From: Acidobacteriota bacterium
GTDB taxonomy: Bacteria; Acidobacteriota; Terriglobia; Terriglobales; Acidobacteriaceae
Reading direction: 5' to 3'
Assembly: GCA_028873155.1 (NCBI GenBank)
Contig: JAGWML010000029.1
Location: 1-19,270, forward strand
Length of the DNA: 19,270 nt
Under the pieces are notes generated by a model. The model saw only the letters and a list, made by a program, of their open reading frames with translations, did no database searches and was not told the DNA's origin. A program made the position numbers and the translations under genes. Position 1 is the stretch's first letter; the number at the start of each line of letters is the position of its first letter. Shown in pieces: positions 6,964 to 14,338 of the stretch.

Positions 6964-9204
6964 ATGACAACTGCTTCAGTCCCTGCATCCGGAATCCCGC
7001 AAGACCATAGCTTCGGTGGCGCAGCGCAACCGCGGCACGATGCATATTATCTGCTGTTCTTCCTCTCCGGATTTCCAGCTCTTCTCTACCAGATTGTCTG
7101 GCAGAGGACACTCTTCACCGCCTATGGTGTCAACATCGAGTCCGTCACCATCATCGTGACTGTTTTCATGCTGGGACTTGGGCTCGGCAGTCTCGCAGGA
7201 GGATGGCTCTCTTCGCTGCCTCGCGTAAACCTGCTCGTGGCATTCGGCGCTATCGAGGTTTCGGTTGGCGCCTTCGGTGTGGCCTCCCTTCACATCTTTC
7301 ACCTTGTCGCCCGGCATACCGCTGGCGCAACGCCGTCTGAAACTGCCGTCCTTGCCTTCGCGCTTTTGCTGGTCCCCACGCTTCTCATGGGAAGCACATT
7401 GCCCATCCTCGTTGAGTACTTCGTGCAGTACAACGAGCATGTCGGAAGATCAGTGGGGCTACTCTATGCAGTCAATACCATGGGTTCCGCCGCTGCATGC
7501 TTTCTTGCCGCGAACTTCCTCATGCGGGCCTTTGGAGAGGCAGGCACCGTTGAGCTTGCGGCAACAATGAATCTCCTTGTCGGGTCCAGTGCCCTGATTC
7601 TGCAGCGGCGCCGGGGACTCCACTCTCCGCCGCGCAATGCCGAAAATCAGGACAGTCCACAGGCGCGTGCAACCCTGCCGTTTCCGCTGGGCATGTTCCT
7701 CACCTTTGCGGCAGGCTTCATTGCCCTTGCCTACGAGATCATCTGGTACCGCGAAGTTGCATTCGCATCTGGCGGCACCGCGCCCGCATTCGCCATGCTG
7801 CTCGCCTTCTATTTAGCCGGCATTGGCTACGGCGCGCTCAAAGTGCATGACTTCTTTGAAAAGAACCGCAGCGAAGATACGCAACGCCCCATGCAGATCG
7901 CAGCCACTGTCTTCCTGCTCGGATCGATCTTTGCATTCCTCGTTGGGCCGGTGCTCGGCTGGCAACTCATGATTCTCCCCGGCCTGCTGCTTTTGCCAGT
8001 CGTCTTTGCGGCTTCGGCTCTGCAGGGCTCCGCCTTCCCGCTCCTCTGTCACGTTGCAATCGGCGGGTCCTCCTCGCCAGGAAAGAAACTCAGCTATCTC
8101 TACCTCAGTAACATCCTTGGCTCAGCGCTCGGCAGTTTTCTGGTTGGCTTCATCGTTCTGGATCATCTGAGCACAGAGGCCACATCCTTACTCCTGCTCG
8201 TTCTCGGCATTCTGGTCAGCGTGCTGCTCGCCTCGTCTGCTCGCCCCTTCCAGATCAGAATCCGCTTTGTCGTAACCGGCGCTGCGGCTCTTCTTCTCGC
8301 GAGCCTCGCGCACCCCATCTACGCGCACATGTATCCAGAGATGCTGTACAAGGACAGCTACAGGACAGCCGCGCCGATCACAGACCTCCTCGAGAATCGA
8401 AGCGGAATCATCGCTGTTGCCAGCGATGGAACCATCTTTGGTGGAGGAGTCTACGATGGTCGCTTCAATACAGATTTGCTCCACGATACCAACAAGGTGA
8501 TTCGCCCCTACGCAATCCCCGGCATCGCCCCTCATCCAACCCAGGTACTCATGATTGGGCTTTCTTCAGGATCGTGGGCGCAGATCGTTGCGGCGAACCC
8601 CGCGGTCAGTTCGTTCACGATCGTGGAAATCAACCCCGGCTACCTTCCCCTGATCCGTGCGCACTCCCAGGTCGCCAGCATCCTTCACAATCCCAAGGTG
8701 CACATCATCATCGACGACGGAAGAAGATGGCTGCTCTCCAACCCGGATCGAGAGTTCGACCTCATCGCCATGAATACGACCTTCAACTGGCGCGCTAACG
8801 TATCGGATCTTCTCTCGCGAGACTTTTTACTTCTGGTCCGAAAGCACCTCAAACCCGGCGGCATCTTCTTCTACAACACCACATGGTCCCGCGAGGCCCT
8901 CGCTACAGGCATCCAGACCTATCCGTATGCTTTGCGCGTCGATAGCTGCCTTGCACTTAGCGACAGTCCAATCCGCTTTGACAAACAAGCCTGGAACACC
9001 GCACTCGAAAATTACAGGATCGACGGCCGGCCAGTCGTCGATCTCACAGATCCTGCACAACGCGCGGCGCTGACTCAGGTTGAACACCAGGCCGACTTCA
9101 TCGACACGCCAGGCAGCCTCCTCCAGTCCAGGGAGAGCCTCCTGCGTGACACAAGCGGCGCACGCGTCATCACCGACAACAACATGGGCACCGAGTGGAA
9201 GTAG
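6964..9204 (+). CDS. Multi-pass membrane protein fused to spermidine-synthase-like domain
   Basis: The 746-residue protein has an N-terminal membrane half of roughly a dozen or more hydrophobic segments (about 26-460), MFS-like in character. It contains the paired motifs SGFPALLYQIVWQR and AAGFIALAYEIIWYR typical of fused membrane/spermidine-synthase proteins. A C-terminal Rossmann methyltransferase-like domain (about 480-720) follows. The SAM-binding region is altered but present: VLMIGLSSGS (528-537), VEINPG with E555, and IIIDDGRRW (581-589). Where spermidine synthases have the substrate-binding D-x-x-D of the SDCTDP type motif, this protein reads MNTTFN (603-608), with N604 and F607 in the expected places. 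Polyamine synthesis is therefore unlikely. The C-terminus ITDNNMGTEW resembles the family ending. The ribosome site is weak, and GC content is lower than in neighbouring genes. Confidence 0.85.
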   Translation: MTTASVPASGIPQDHSFGGAAQPRHDAYYLLFFLSGFPALLYQIVWQRTLFTAYGVNIESVTIIVTVFMLGLGLGSLAGGWLSSLPRVNLLVAFGAIEVSVGAFGVASLHIFHLVARHTAGATPSETAVLAFALLLVPTLLMGSTLPILVEYFVQYNEHVGRSVGLLYAVNTMGSAAACFLAANFLMRAFGEAGTVELAATMNLLVGSSALILQRRRGLHSPPRNAENQDSPQARATLPFPLGMFLTFAAGFIALAYEIIWYREVAFASGGTAPAFAMLLAFYLAGIGYGALKVHDFFEKNRSEDTQRPMQIAATVFLLGSIFAFLVGPVLGWQLMILPGLLLLPVVFAASALQGSAFPLLCHVAIGGSSSPGKKLSYLYLSNILGSALGSFLVGFIVLDHLSTEATSLLLLVLGILVSVLLASSARPFQIRIRFVVTGAAALLLASLAHPIYAHMYPEMLYKDSYRTAAPITDLLENRSGIIAVASDGTIFGGGVYDGRFNTDLLHDTNKVIRPYAIPGIAPHPTQVLMIGLSSGSWAQIVAANPAVSSFTIVEINPGYLPLIRAHSQVASILHNPKVHIIIDDGRRWLLSNPDREFDLIAMNTTFNWRANVSDLLSRDFLLLVRKHLKPGGIFFYNTTWSREALATGIQTYPYALRVDSCLALSDSPIRFDKQAWNTALENYRIDGRPVVDLTDPAQRAALTQVEHQADFIDTPGSLLQSRESLLRDTSGARVITDNNMGTEWK

Positions 9205-9279
9205 CTTCGCGCGAGCAAGGGCTCCAACCATCCAGGTACGCTTCGCCGCCATCCCGCGGTGCTTTAGGATGAAAGAAGC

Positions 9280-10380
9280 GTGCAAACCATTCGAGTCGCC
9301 ACACCGTCTGCAAAATACGACGTCTTCGCCGGCAGCGGCCTCATCCGCACTCTCGCGCCGCGCATCCAGCGCATCGCGGGCCGCCTGCCGCGCCGCGTCT
9401 TCGTGCTCACCTCGCCCGCCATCTGGGCCCTCTGGGGCGAGGCATTCCTCGCGTCCTTTGCCGAGCCGCCCATCGCCCTCTTTCTGCCCCCCGGCGAGAA
9501 ACACAAAACCCTGCGCAGCGTCGAATCCATCCTGCGCCAGATGATTGCCGCGGGCGGCGATCGCGGCTCGGTGCTCATCGCCTTCGGTGGCGGCATCGTC
9601 GGCGACGTCGGCGGATTTGTCAGCGCCATCTTCATGCGCGGCATCCGCTACGTTCAGGTGCCTACCACATTTCTCTCCCAGGTTGACTCCTCGGTCGGCG
9701 GCAAGACAGGCGTGAATCTGCCGGAAGGCAAGAACCTTGTCGGCAGCTTCCATCACCCCATCGCCGTCTTCGCCGATGTCGAAACGCTCGGCACGCTCTC
9801 CGATCGCGAACTCCGCGCCGGCCTGATGGAAAGCGTCAAGGCAGGCTTCATTCGCGACCGCGCCCTCGTGCGCTTCATGGAAGACAGCGCCGACGCAATC
9901 CTCGGCCGCGATCTCAAAGCGCTCGAAAAAGTCATCGCCGCCTCCATTCGCATGAAAGCCGGCGTCGTCAATCGCGACGAGCGCGAGAGCGGCCTGCGCA
10001 TGATTCTCAACCTTGGCCACACCCTCGGCCACGCCATCGAACAAGCGACCCGCTACAAAGCTCTGCTCCACGGCGAGGCGGTCGCATGGGGCATGATCGC
10101 GGCGCTCTATATCGCGCACCGCCGCGGCACCATCACCAGCGCCCAGGCCCAGCGCATGGAAAGCCTCATTCATCAATATGGCCCGCTACCGCAGCTCAAG
10201 CTGCGCGCTGCCAAACTTGTCGCCGCCAGCGGCAGCGACAAGAAAAACATCGGCGGCGTGCGCCGCTTCGTCCTGCCCGTCGGCATCGGCGACGCCACCG
10301 TCGTGGAAGACGTCGCACCCGCCGAACTCGAAGCGGCCGCAGCCTTCATGCTCGCCCGCGCCAAGGGGAACCGCGCCTGA
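9280..10380 (+). CDS. aroB: 3-dehydroquinate synthase
   Basis: This 366-residue cytoplasmic enzyme converts DAHP to 3-dehydroquinate, the second step of the shikimate pathway, using NAD and a divalent metal. NAD- and substrate-binding motifs are FGGGIVGDVGGFV (102-114) and PTTFLSQVDSSVGGKTGVN (128-146). The metal ligands are E184 in GLMESVKAGF, H247 in NLGHTLGH and H264 in LLHGEAVAWG. The start is GTG at 9280, supported by AGGA ten bases upstream and by the family N-terminus. Starting 75 bases after the spermidine-synthase-like gene, it opens the plus-strand series, and its TGA overlaps the menG ATG by one base, so the two are almost surely translated from one message. A long antisense open frame across it is a GC artefact. 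Confidence 0.96.
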   Translation: MQTIRVATPSAKYDVFAGSGLIRTLAPRIQRIAGRLPRRVFVLTSPAIWALWGEAFLASFAEPPIALFLPPGEKHKTLRSVESILRQMIAAGGDRGSVLIAFGGGIVGDVGGFVSAIFMRGIRYVQVPTTFLSQVDSSVGGKTGVNLPEGKNLVGSFHHPIAVFADVETLGTLSDRELRAGLMESVKAGFIRDRALVRFMEDSADAILGRDLKALEKVIAASIRMKAGVVNRDERESGLRMILNLGHTLGHAIEQATRYKALLHGEAVAWGMIAALYIAHRRGTITSAQAQRMESLIHQYGPLPQLKLRAAKLVAASGSDKKNIGGVRRFVLPVGIGDATVVEDVAPAELEAAAAFMLARAKGNRA

Positions 10381-11123
10381 TGCCGGCCACGGGAGCCAAG
10401 CCGGTCGGTGCCACCGACGAAGCCTCTGCCGCAGCGTCCGTGCAGCAGATGTTCAACACCATCGCGCCGCGCTACGACCTGCTCAATCATCTCCTCTCGG
10501 CCAACATCGACCGCCTCTGGTGGAACCGCACTGCGCGCCGCTTCCGCACAACTCTTGCCCGCCCCGACGCCGCCGTCCTCGACATCTGCTGCGGCACAGG
10601 CGACTTGACCCTCGCGCTCCTCAGGTATCGCCCCGCCGGCGCGCGTCCCATCCTCGCCGCAGACTTTGCCCACGCCATGCTCAGCCGCGGCGCGCAGAAG
10701 TTCATGGGCCGAGGCGCCGTCGCCCTCGAAGCCGACGCACTGCATCTGCCGTTGCGTTCCGCCTCGCTCGATCTCATCGTCACCGCCTTCGGCTTCCGCA
10801 ACCTGGCCAACTACGACGCCGGCCTGCGCGAGTTCCACCGCGTCCTCAAGCCCGGCGGCCAGCTCGGCATCCTTGACTTCAGCGAACCCGGCGGCCTCAT
10901 TGGCAAGGCCTATGCCCTTTACTTCCGCCGCGTGCTCCCCGCCATTGGCCGTCTCATCTGCGGCGCAGAAGGCCCCTACGCATACCTGCCTTCCTCCGTC
11001 GGCAGCTTCCCACCGCCTCCACAGATGCTCAGCCTCATACAGAGCGTTGGCTACGTGCAATGCCACTGGCAGCCGTACACCTTCGGCATCGCCGGGTTGT
11101 ACACCGCCGAGCGCCCAGAGTAG
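10380..11123 (+). CDS. menG: Demethylmenaquinone methyltransferase (MenG/UbiE)
   Basis: The 247-residue SAM methyltransferase of the UbiE/COQ5 family should methylate demethylmenaquinone in the last step of menaquinone synthesis at the inner membrane. Family motifs in order are FNTIAPRYDLLNHLLS (25-40), VLDICCGTGDL (66-76, SAM motif I), AADFAHAML (93-101), AFGFRNLANYDAGL (136-149), HRVLKPGG (153-160), LDFSEP (165-170) and YLPSSVGSFP (202-211). The start ATG 10380-10382 overlaps the aroB TGA (10378-10380) as TGATG, with AAGGGG about 11 bases upstream. A longer in-frame opening inside aroB has no family likeness and is ignored. Whether the quinone is menaquinone or ubiquinone cannot be read from this gene alone. 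Menaquinone is assumed from the suspected phylum. Confidence 0.93.
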   Translation: MPATGAKPVGATDEASAAASVQQMFNTIAPRYDLLNHLLSANIDRLWWNRTARRFRTTLARPDAAVLDICCGTGDLTLALLRYRPAGARPILAADFAHAMLSRGAQKFMGRGAVALEADALHLPLRSASLDLIVTAFGFRNLANYDAGLREFHRVLKPGGQLGILDFSEPGGLIGKAYALYFRRVLPAIGRLICGAEGPYAYLPSSVGSFPPPPQMLSLIQSVGYVQCHWQPYTFGIAGLYTAERPE

Positions 11124-11135
11124 CCTGAAAGCAAG

Positions 11136-12563
11136 ATGCCCTCGGAAACGGCCAGCCTTCCCAGTCACTCCGTAGAAAAGCGGCAGGTCGCGCTGCGCTC
11201 CATGCTCACCGCCGCTGCGATGACGCTGCTCAAGCTCGCCGCAGGACTGCTCTCCGGCTCACTCGGCGTTCTCTCCGACGCGGCTCACTCCGGCCTCGAT
11301 CTCCTCGGCGCGGCCCTCACCTTCTTCTCCGTTCGCGTATCAGACAAGCCCGCCGACGAAAACCACCCCTACGGCCACGGCAAATTTGAAAACCTTTCCG
11401 CCTTCTTCGAGATCGGCCTCATGGCCGTCTCCTGCGCGTGGATCATCTGGGAAGCGATGCAGCGCATCTTCACGCACAGCGCGCATCTGCACCACTCCCT
11501 GTGGCCTATCCTCGTCCTGGTCGCCTCCATCTCCGTGGACTACTGGCGCTCCCGCGATCTCGCCGACGTCGCACGCCGCACCGGCTCCCCCGCTCTCGCC
11601 ACCGATGCCTTCCACTTCGCCTCCGACATCTGGTCCACCGTCGCCGTGCTCCTCGGTCTCGGCGCCAGTTGGATCGGCATCACCTGGCACATCGGCTGGC
11701 TCGTCTACGCCGATCCCTTTGCGGCCATCGTCGTCTCGCTCATGATCCTCCGCGTCACAGCGCAGCTCGCCCAGGAAACCATCGGCGTCCTCATGGATCA
11801 GATCCCCGCCGAAACCCGCCTCCATATCGTGCGCGAGGTTGAACAGGTGCAGGGTGTCCTCGCCGTCGAACAGGCCCGCGTGCGCCGCTCCGGCCCGTCC
11901 TACTTCGCCGACCTCACCCTCGCCCTACCGCGCCACTACACCTTCGAGCACACCAGCCAGCTCGTGCGCGCCGCCACCGCGGCCGTTCACCACGTTCTAC
12001 CCACCTCTGACGTCGTCATTCACACCATCCCGCGCCAGGGCCGCGCCGACAGCATCTTCGACCGCGTCCGCACCGTCGCCGCGCGCAACAACGTCAGCGT
12101 CCACGAGCTCAGCGTCCAGTCGCATCACGGCCGCCTCCGCGTCGAGCAGCACGTCGAGCTCGATGAAACCATGCCCCTGCTCGAAGCCCACAGCTTCGTC
12201 AGCACCATGGAGGCGGAAATCCTGCGCGATGCCCCCGAGATTGATTCCGTACTCACGCACATCGAGAGCGAGCCCGCCACCATCGAACAGCCCGAAGAAT
12301 CCGCGGAAGAAGACCGCCGCATCGAACAGGTCGTGCGCGACCGCGCCGGTCACTTCTCCGAGATATCCGATGTACATGAGCTCAGTGTCGGCCGCTCCGG
12401 CGAGCACATCTATCTGTCTTTTCACTGCACCCTGCCCGATGATCTTTCCATGCTGCGCGTGCATGAAGTCATCACCGAGCTCGAAGACCGCGTCAAATCC
12501 GATTGCCCCGGGATCTATCGCGTCACCATCCATCCCGAGCCCGTGACTGACAACACCCGCTAG
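11136..12563 (+). CDS. Cation diffusion facilitator with three C-terminal domains
   Basis: The 475-residue inner-membrane protein belongs to the cation diffusion facilitator family, which exports divalent metals by proton exchange. Six helices span about 22-215. The metal site residues are H51 and D55 in helix 2 (SDAAHSGLDLL) and H160 and D164 in helix 5 (DAFHFASDIW). An HD/HD set is typical of zinc-type members. The family loop ENHPYGHGKFE (75-85) is present. Normal CDF proteins are about 300 residues with one cytoplasmic dimerisation domain. Here the usual domain (about 222-298) is followed by two more similar units (about 303-378 and 392-468), each with a start helix, a VHELSV-type strand, a second strand and a helix ending before D/P-x-I. 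It starts 12 bases after menG with a weak ribosome site. Confidence 0.9.
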   Translation: MPSETASLPSHSVEKRQVALRSMLTAAAMTLLKLAAGLLSGSLGVLSDAAHSGLDLLGAALTFFSVRVSDKPADENHPYGHGKFENLSAFFEIGLMAVSCAWIIWEAMQRIFTHSAHLHHSLWPILVLVASISVDYWRSRDLADVARRTGSPALATDAFHFASDIWSTVAVLLGLGASWIGITWHIGWLVYADPFAAIVVSLMILRVTAQLAQETIGVLMDQIPAETRLHIVREVEQVQGVLAVEQARVRRSGPSYFADLTLALPRHYTFEHTSQLVRAATAAVHHVLPTSDVVIHTIPRQGRADSIFDRVRTVAARNNVSVHELSVQSHHGRLRVEQHVELDETMPLLEAHSFVSTMEAEILRDAPEIDSVLTHIESEPATIEQPEESAEEDRRIEQVVRDRAGHFSEISDVHELSVGRSGEHIYLSFHCTLPDDLSMLRVHEVITELEDRVKSDCPGIYRVTIHPEPVTDNTR

Positions 12564-12581
12564 CCCAGGAGAGTTGCCCGC

Positions 12582-12998
12582 ATGATTGCCCACAGCGAGT
12601 GGAAGCAGGACAAGACCTTCGAAGGCCGCACCGAGAGCGGCAACACGATTGTCTTTGACGCCGATGCCGCCCATCTCCACGGTCCCAGCCCCATGGAAGC
12701 CGTACTCATGGCGCTCTGCAGTTGCACCTCCGTTGATGTCATCGGCATCCTGAAGAAGAAGCGAGAGCCCGTCACCGGCCTGCGCGTCTCCGCCGCCGCC
12801 ACTCGCACGGACTCCTACCCGCAGATCTTCACTCAGATCCGGCTTACCTATGCCGTCAGCGGCCACCTCAGCCGCAAAGCAGTCGAGGACGCCGTTGCAC
12901 TTTCCAAAAACAAATACTGCTCCGTCTCCAAAATGCTCGAGAAAAGCGCCACCATCGACTATGAGATCGTCTACCTCGACGGAGATCCCCAGCCATGA
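12582..12998 (+). CDS. OsmC/YhfA family protein
   Basis: This 138-residue cytoplasmic protein is of the OsmC family, whose members with paired cysteines reduce organic hydroperoxides. The family layout is visible: GPSPMEAVLMALCSCTSVDV (34-53) forms the central helix with C46 and C48, and NKYCSVSKMLEKSA (110-123) carries C113. C48 and C113 are the likely redox pair, and C46 is extra. Length and the absence of an N-terminal extension fit the YhfA-like branch more than classical OsmC or Ohr, so peroxidase activity is probable but not certain. AGGAGAG at 12567-12573, eight bases before the ATG, is a good ribosome site. It starts 18 bases after the CDF gene and overlaps the PASTA gene by four bases (ATGA). 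Confidence 0.88.
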   Translation: MIAHSEWKQDKTFEGRTESGNTIVFDADAAHLHGPSPMEAVLMALCSCTSVDVIGILKKKREPVTGLRVSAAATRTDSYPQIFTQIRLTYAVSGHLSRKAVEDAVALSKNKYCSVSKMLEKSATIDYEIVYLDGDPQP

Positions 12999-13765
12999 AC
13001 GGACACGTCCTGCGCGGCTTCTTCCAGGCCGTTTCGCTTCTCATGCTGCTGATTGCGGTGGCGATGCTCTCGGCCATCGCCACCATGCACCTCGTCATTC
13101 ATGGAGCAGAGGTGCAGGTGCCCGATCTCAAAGGAATGACCGTCGCCCAGGCGCACAGCCAGACTGCCGGCCTCGGCCTCAACCTCAACGTCGACAATCG
13201 CTACTATTCCGCCGAGGTCGCCGCCGGCCACATCCTCACTCAGTCGCCCGCCCCCGGCTCCATCGTGCGCCGCGAGTGGCGGGTCCGCGTCTCAGAGAGC
13301 CTTGGCCCGCAAAAAGTCGACGTGCCCGACACCATCGGTGCGGACGAGCGCGTTGCCGCCATGCGCCTGCGCCGTGTCGGTCTTGAGGTCGGCGTCACCG
13401 CGCATCTCCCCGACAGTGGCGCACCAGAGGACACCGTCATCGCGCAGGATCCCTCCGCGCATGCACAGGGCATCGAGAGTCCCAGCGTCAACCTTCTGGT
13501 CGCCGCGCCGGCAGATGACACACCCGACCGCTACGTCATGCCCGACTTCACTGGCGTGCCCATCGTCGCCGCACAGGCACAGCTCGCCAAGGTCGGCATT
13601 CCATCAGCGACACCGGTCTTCGTCGACGTGCCCGTGCAACCCGTCGGCACGGGCGCCGCACTTCCGCTCCCGCCCATCGCTCCCGGCTCCATCATCGCGC
13701 AACAACCGCCTGCCGGCGCGCCTGTGGACCAAACCGTACACGTGGCATTTACAGTGGCAAAATAA
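12995..13765 (+). CDS. Membrane-anchored PASTA-domain protein without kinase
   Basis: The 256-residue product has a short N-terminal cytoplasmic segment, one transmembrane helix (about 13-35) and three extracytoplasmic PASTA-type repeats (about 40-102, 107-170 and 179-254). Each repeat opens with a V-P-D/P-D-F type strand (VQVPDLKGMTVAQA, VDVPDTIGADER, YVMPDFTGVPIVAA), and repeats 1 and 3 hold the Q-x-P-x-x-G turn (TQSPAPGS, AQQPPAGA). PASTA units bind muropeptides or beta-lactams in Ser/Thr kinases and penicillin-binding proteins, but here no kinase or transpeptidase domain is attached. Repeat 3 contains a Pro/Ala-rich insertion (about 213-230). A role in sensing or binding cell wall is inference. 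It overlaps the OsmC gene by ATGA, so it is translationally coupled to it. Confidence 0.87.
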   Translation: MNGHVLRGFFQAVSLLMLLIAVAMLSAIATMHLVIHGAEVQVPDLKGMTVAQAHSQTAGLGLNLNVDNRYYSAEVAAGHILTQSPAPGSIVRREWRVRVSESLGPQKVDVPDTIGADERVAAMRLRRVGLEVGVTAHLPDSGAPEDTVIAQDPSAHAQGIESPSVNLLVAAPADDTPDRYVMPDFTGVPIVAAQAQLAKVGIPSATPVFVDVPVQPVGTGAALPLPPIAPGSIIAQQPPAGAPVDQTVHVAFTVAK

Positions 13766-13825
13766 CGCATCACGGTCGCAACCTGTTTGACCAAAGACCA
13801 CCGATGCACGAAAGGAAAGAATAGA

Positions 13826-14323
13826 GTGGCATTGAAAGAGGACTTCGACCGCATCGCCGAGCAGGAGCGCGAGCTCGTCTTCCCGCACTTTGACAAGGAA
13901 ACCGCATGGCAGCTCGGTCTGCGCCTGCGCACGCTTGCAGAGGAGCGCAACCTCCCCATCGTCATCGATGTCCGCCGCTTTGGCGAGCCGCTCTTCTACG
14001 CCGCGCTCGACGGCACCACGCCCGACAATGTTGAGTGGGTCCGCCGCAAGTGCAACGTCGTCGCCCGCTTCCATCGCAGCTCCTATGCCGTCGGCATCAA
14101 AGAGCGCCTGAAGAACGAGACCATCTACGCCGCGCAGGGACTGTCCCTCGCCGACTACGCCACCCACGGCGGCGCATTTCCCATCACAGTTGCCGGATCT
14201 GGCGTCATCGGCTCCGTCACCATCTCCGGCCTGCCCCAGCGCTCCGACCATGAACTCGTCGTCGAAGTCCTCTGCATGCTCCTGCGCAAAGACTATGCGA
14301 ATTTACGCCTCGCGCCAGAGTAG
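13826..14323 (+). CDS. UPF0303 / heme-degrading-domain (HbpS-like) protein
   Basis: The 165-residue protein matches the UPF0303 group of the DUF336/HbpS-like fold: ERELVFPHFD, ETAWQLGLRLR, PIVIDVRRFGEPLFYAAL, GTTPDNVEWVRRK, FHRSSYAVG, LADYATHGGAFPI and SGLPQRSDHELVVEVL. Relatives in this fold bind heme or sense redox state, while the exact role of UPF0303 proteins is not settled. The start is taken as GTG at 13826 because AAAGGAAAG lies six bases upstream and VALKEDFDRIAEQE matches the usual N-terminus. A TTG at 13787 is also in frame but would add unrelated residues. It lies 60 bases after the PASTA gene and ends 15 bases from the convergent rsmB stop with no clear terminator between. Confidence 0.88.
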   Translation: MALKEDFDRIAEQERELVFPHFDKETAWQLGLRLRTLAEERNLPIVIDVRRFGEPLFYAALDGTTPDNVEWVRRKCNVVARFHRSSYAVGIKERLKNETIYAAQGLSLADYATHGGAFPITVAGSGVIGSVTISGLPQRSDHELVVEVLCMLLRKDYANLRLAPE

Positions 14324-14338
14324 AGCGGCAACCATACT

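Noticed and set aside
8827..10176. Minus-strand open frame of 449 codons antisense to aroB
   Set aside because: The composition (Ala, Gly, Asp, Glu, His) mirrors the antisense of a GC-rich gene, and aroB on the other strand has all catalytic motifs.
10086..10379. N-terminal extension of menG into aroB
   Set aside because: The extension is Arg/His-rich and overlaps conserved aroB sequence; the overlapping ATG at 10380 fits the family.
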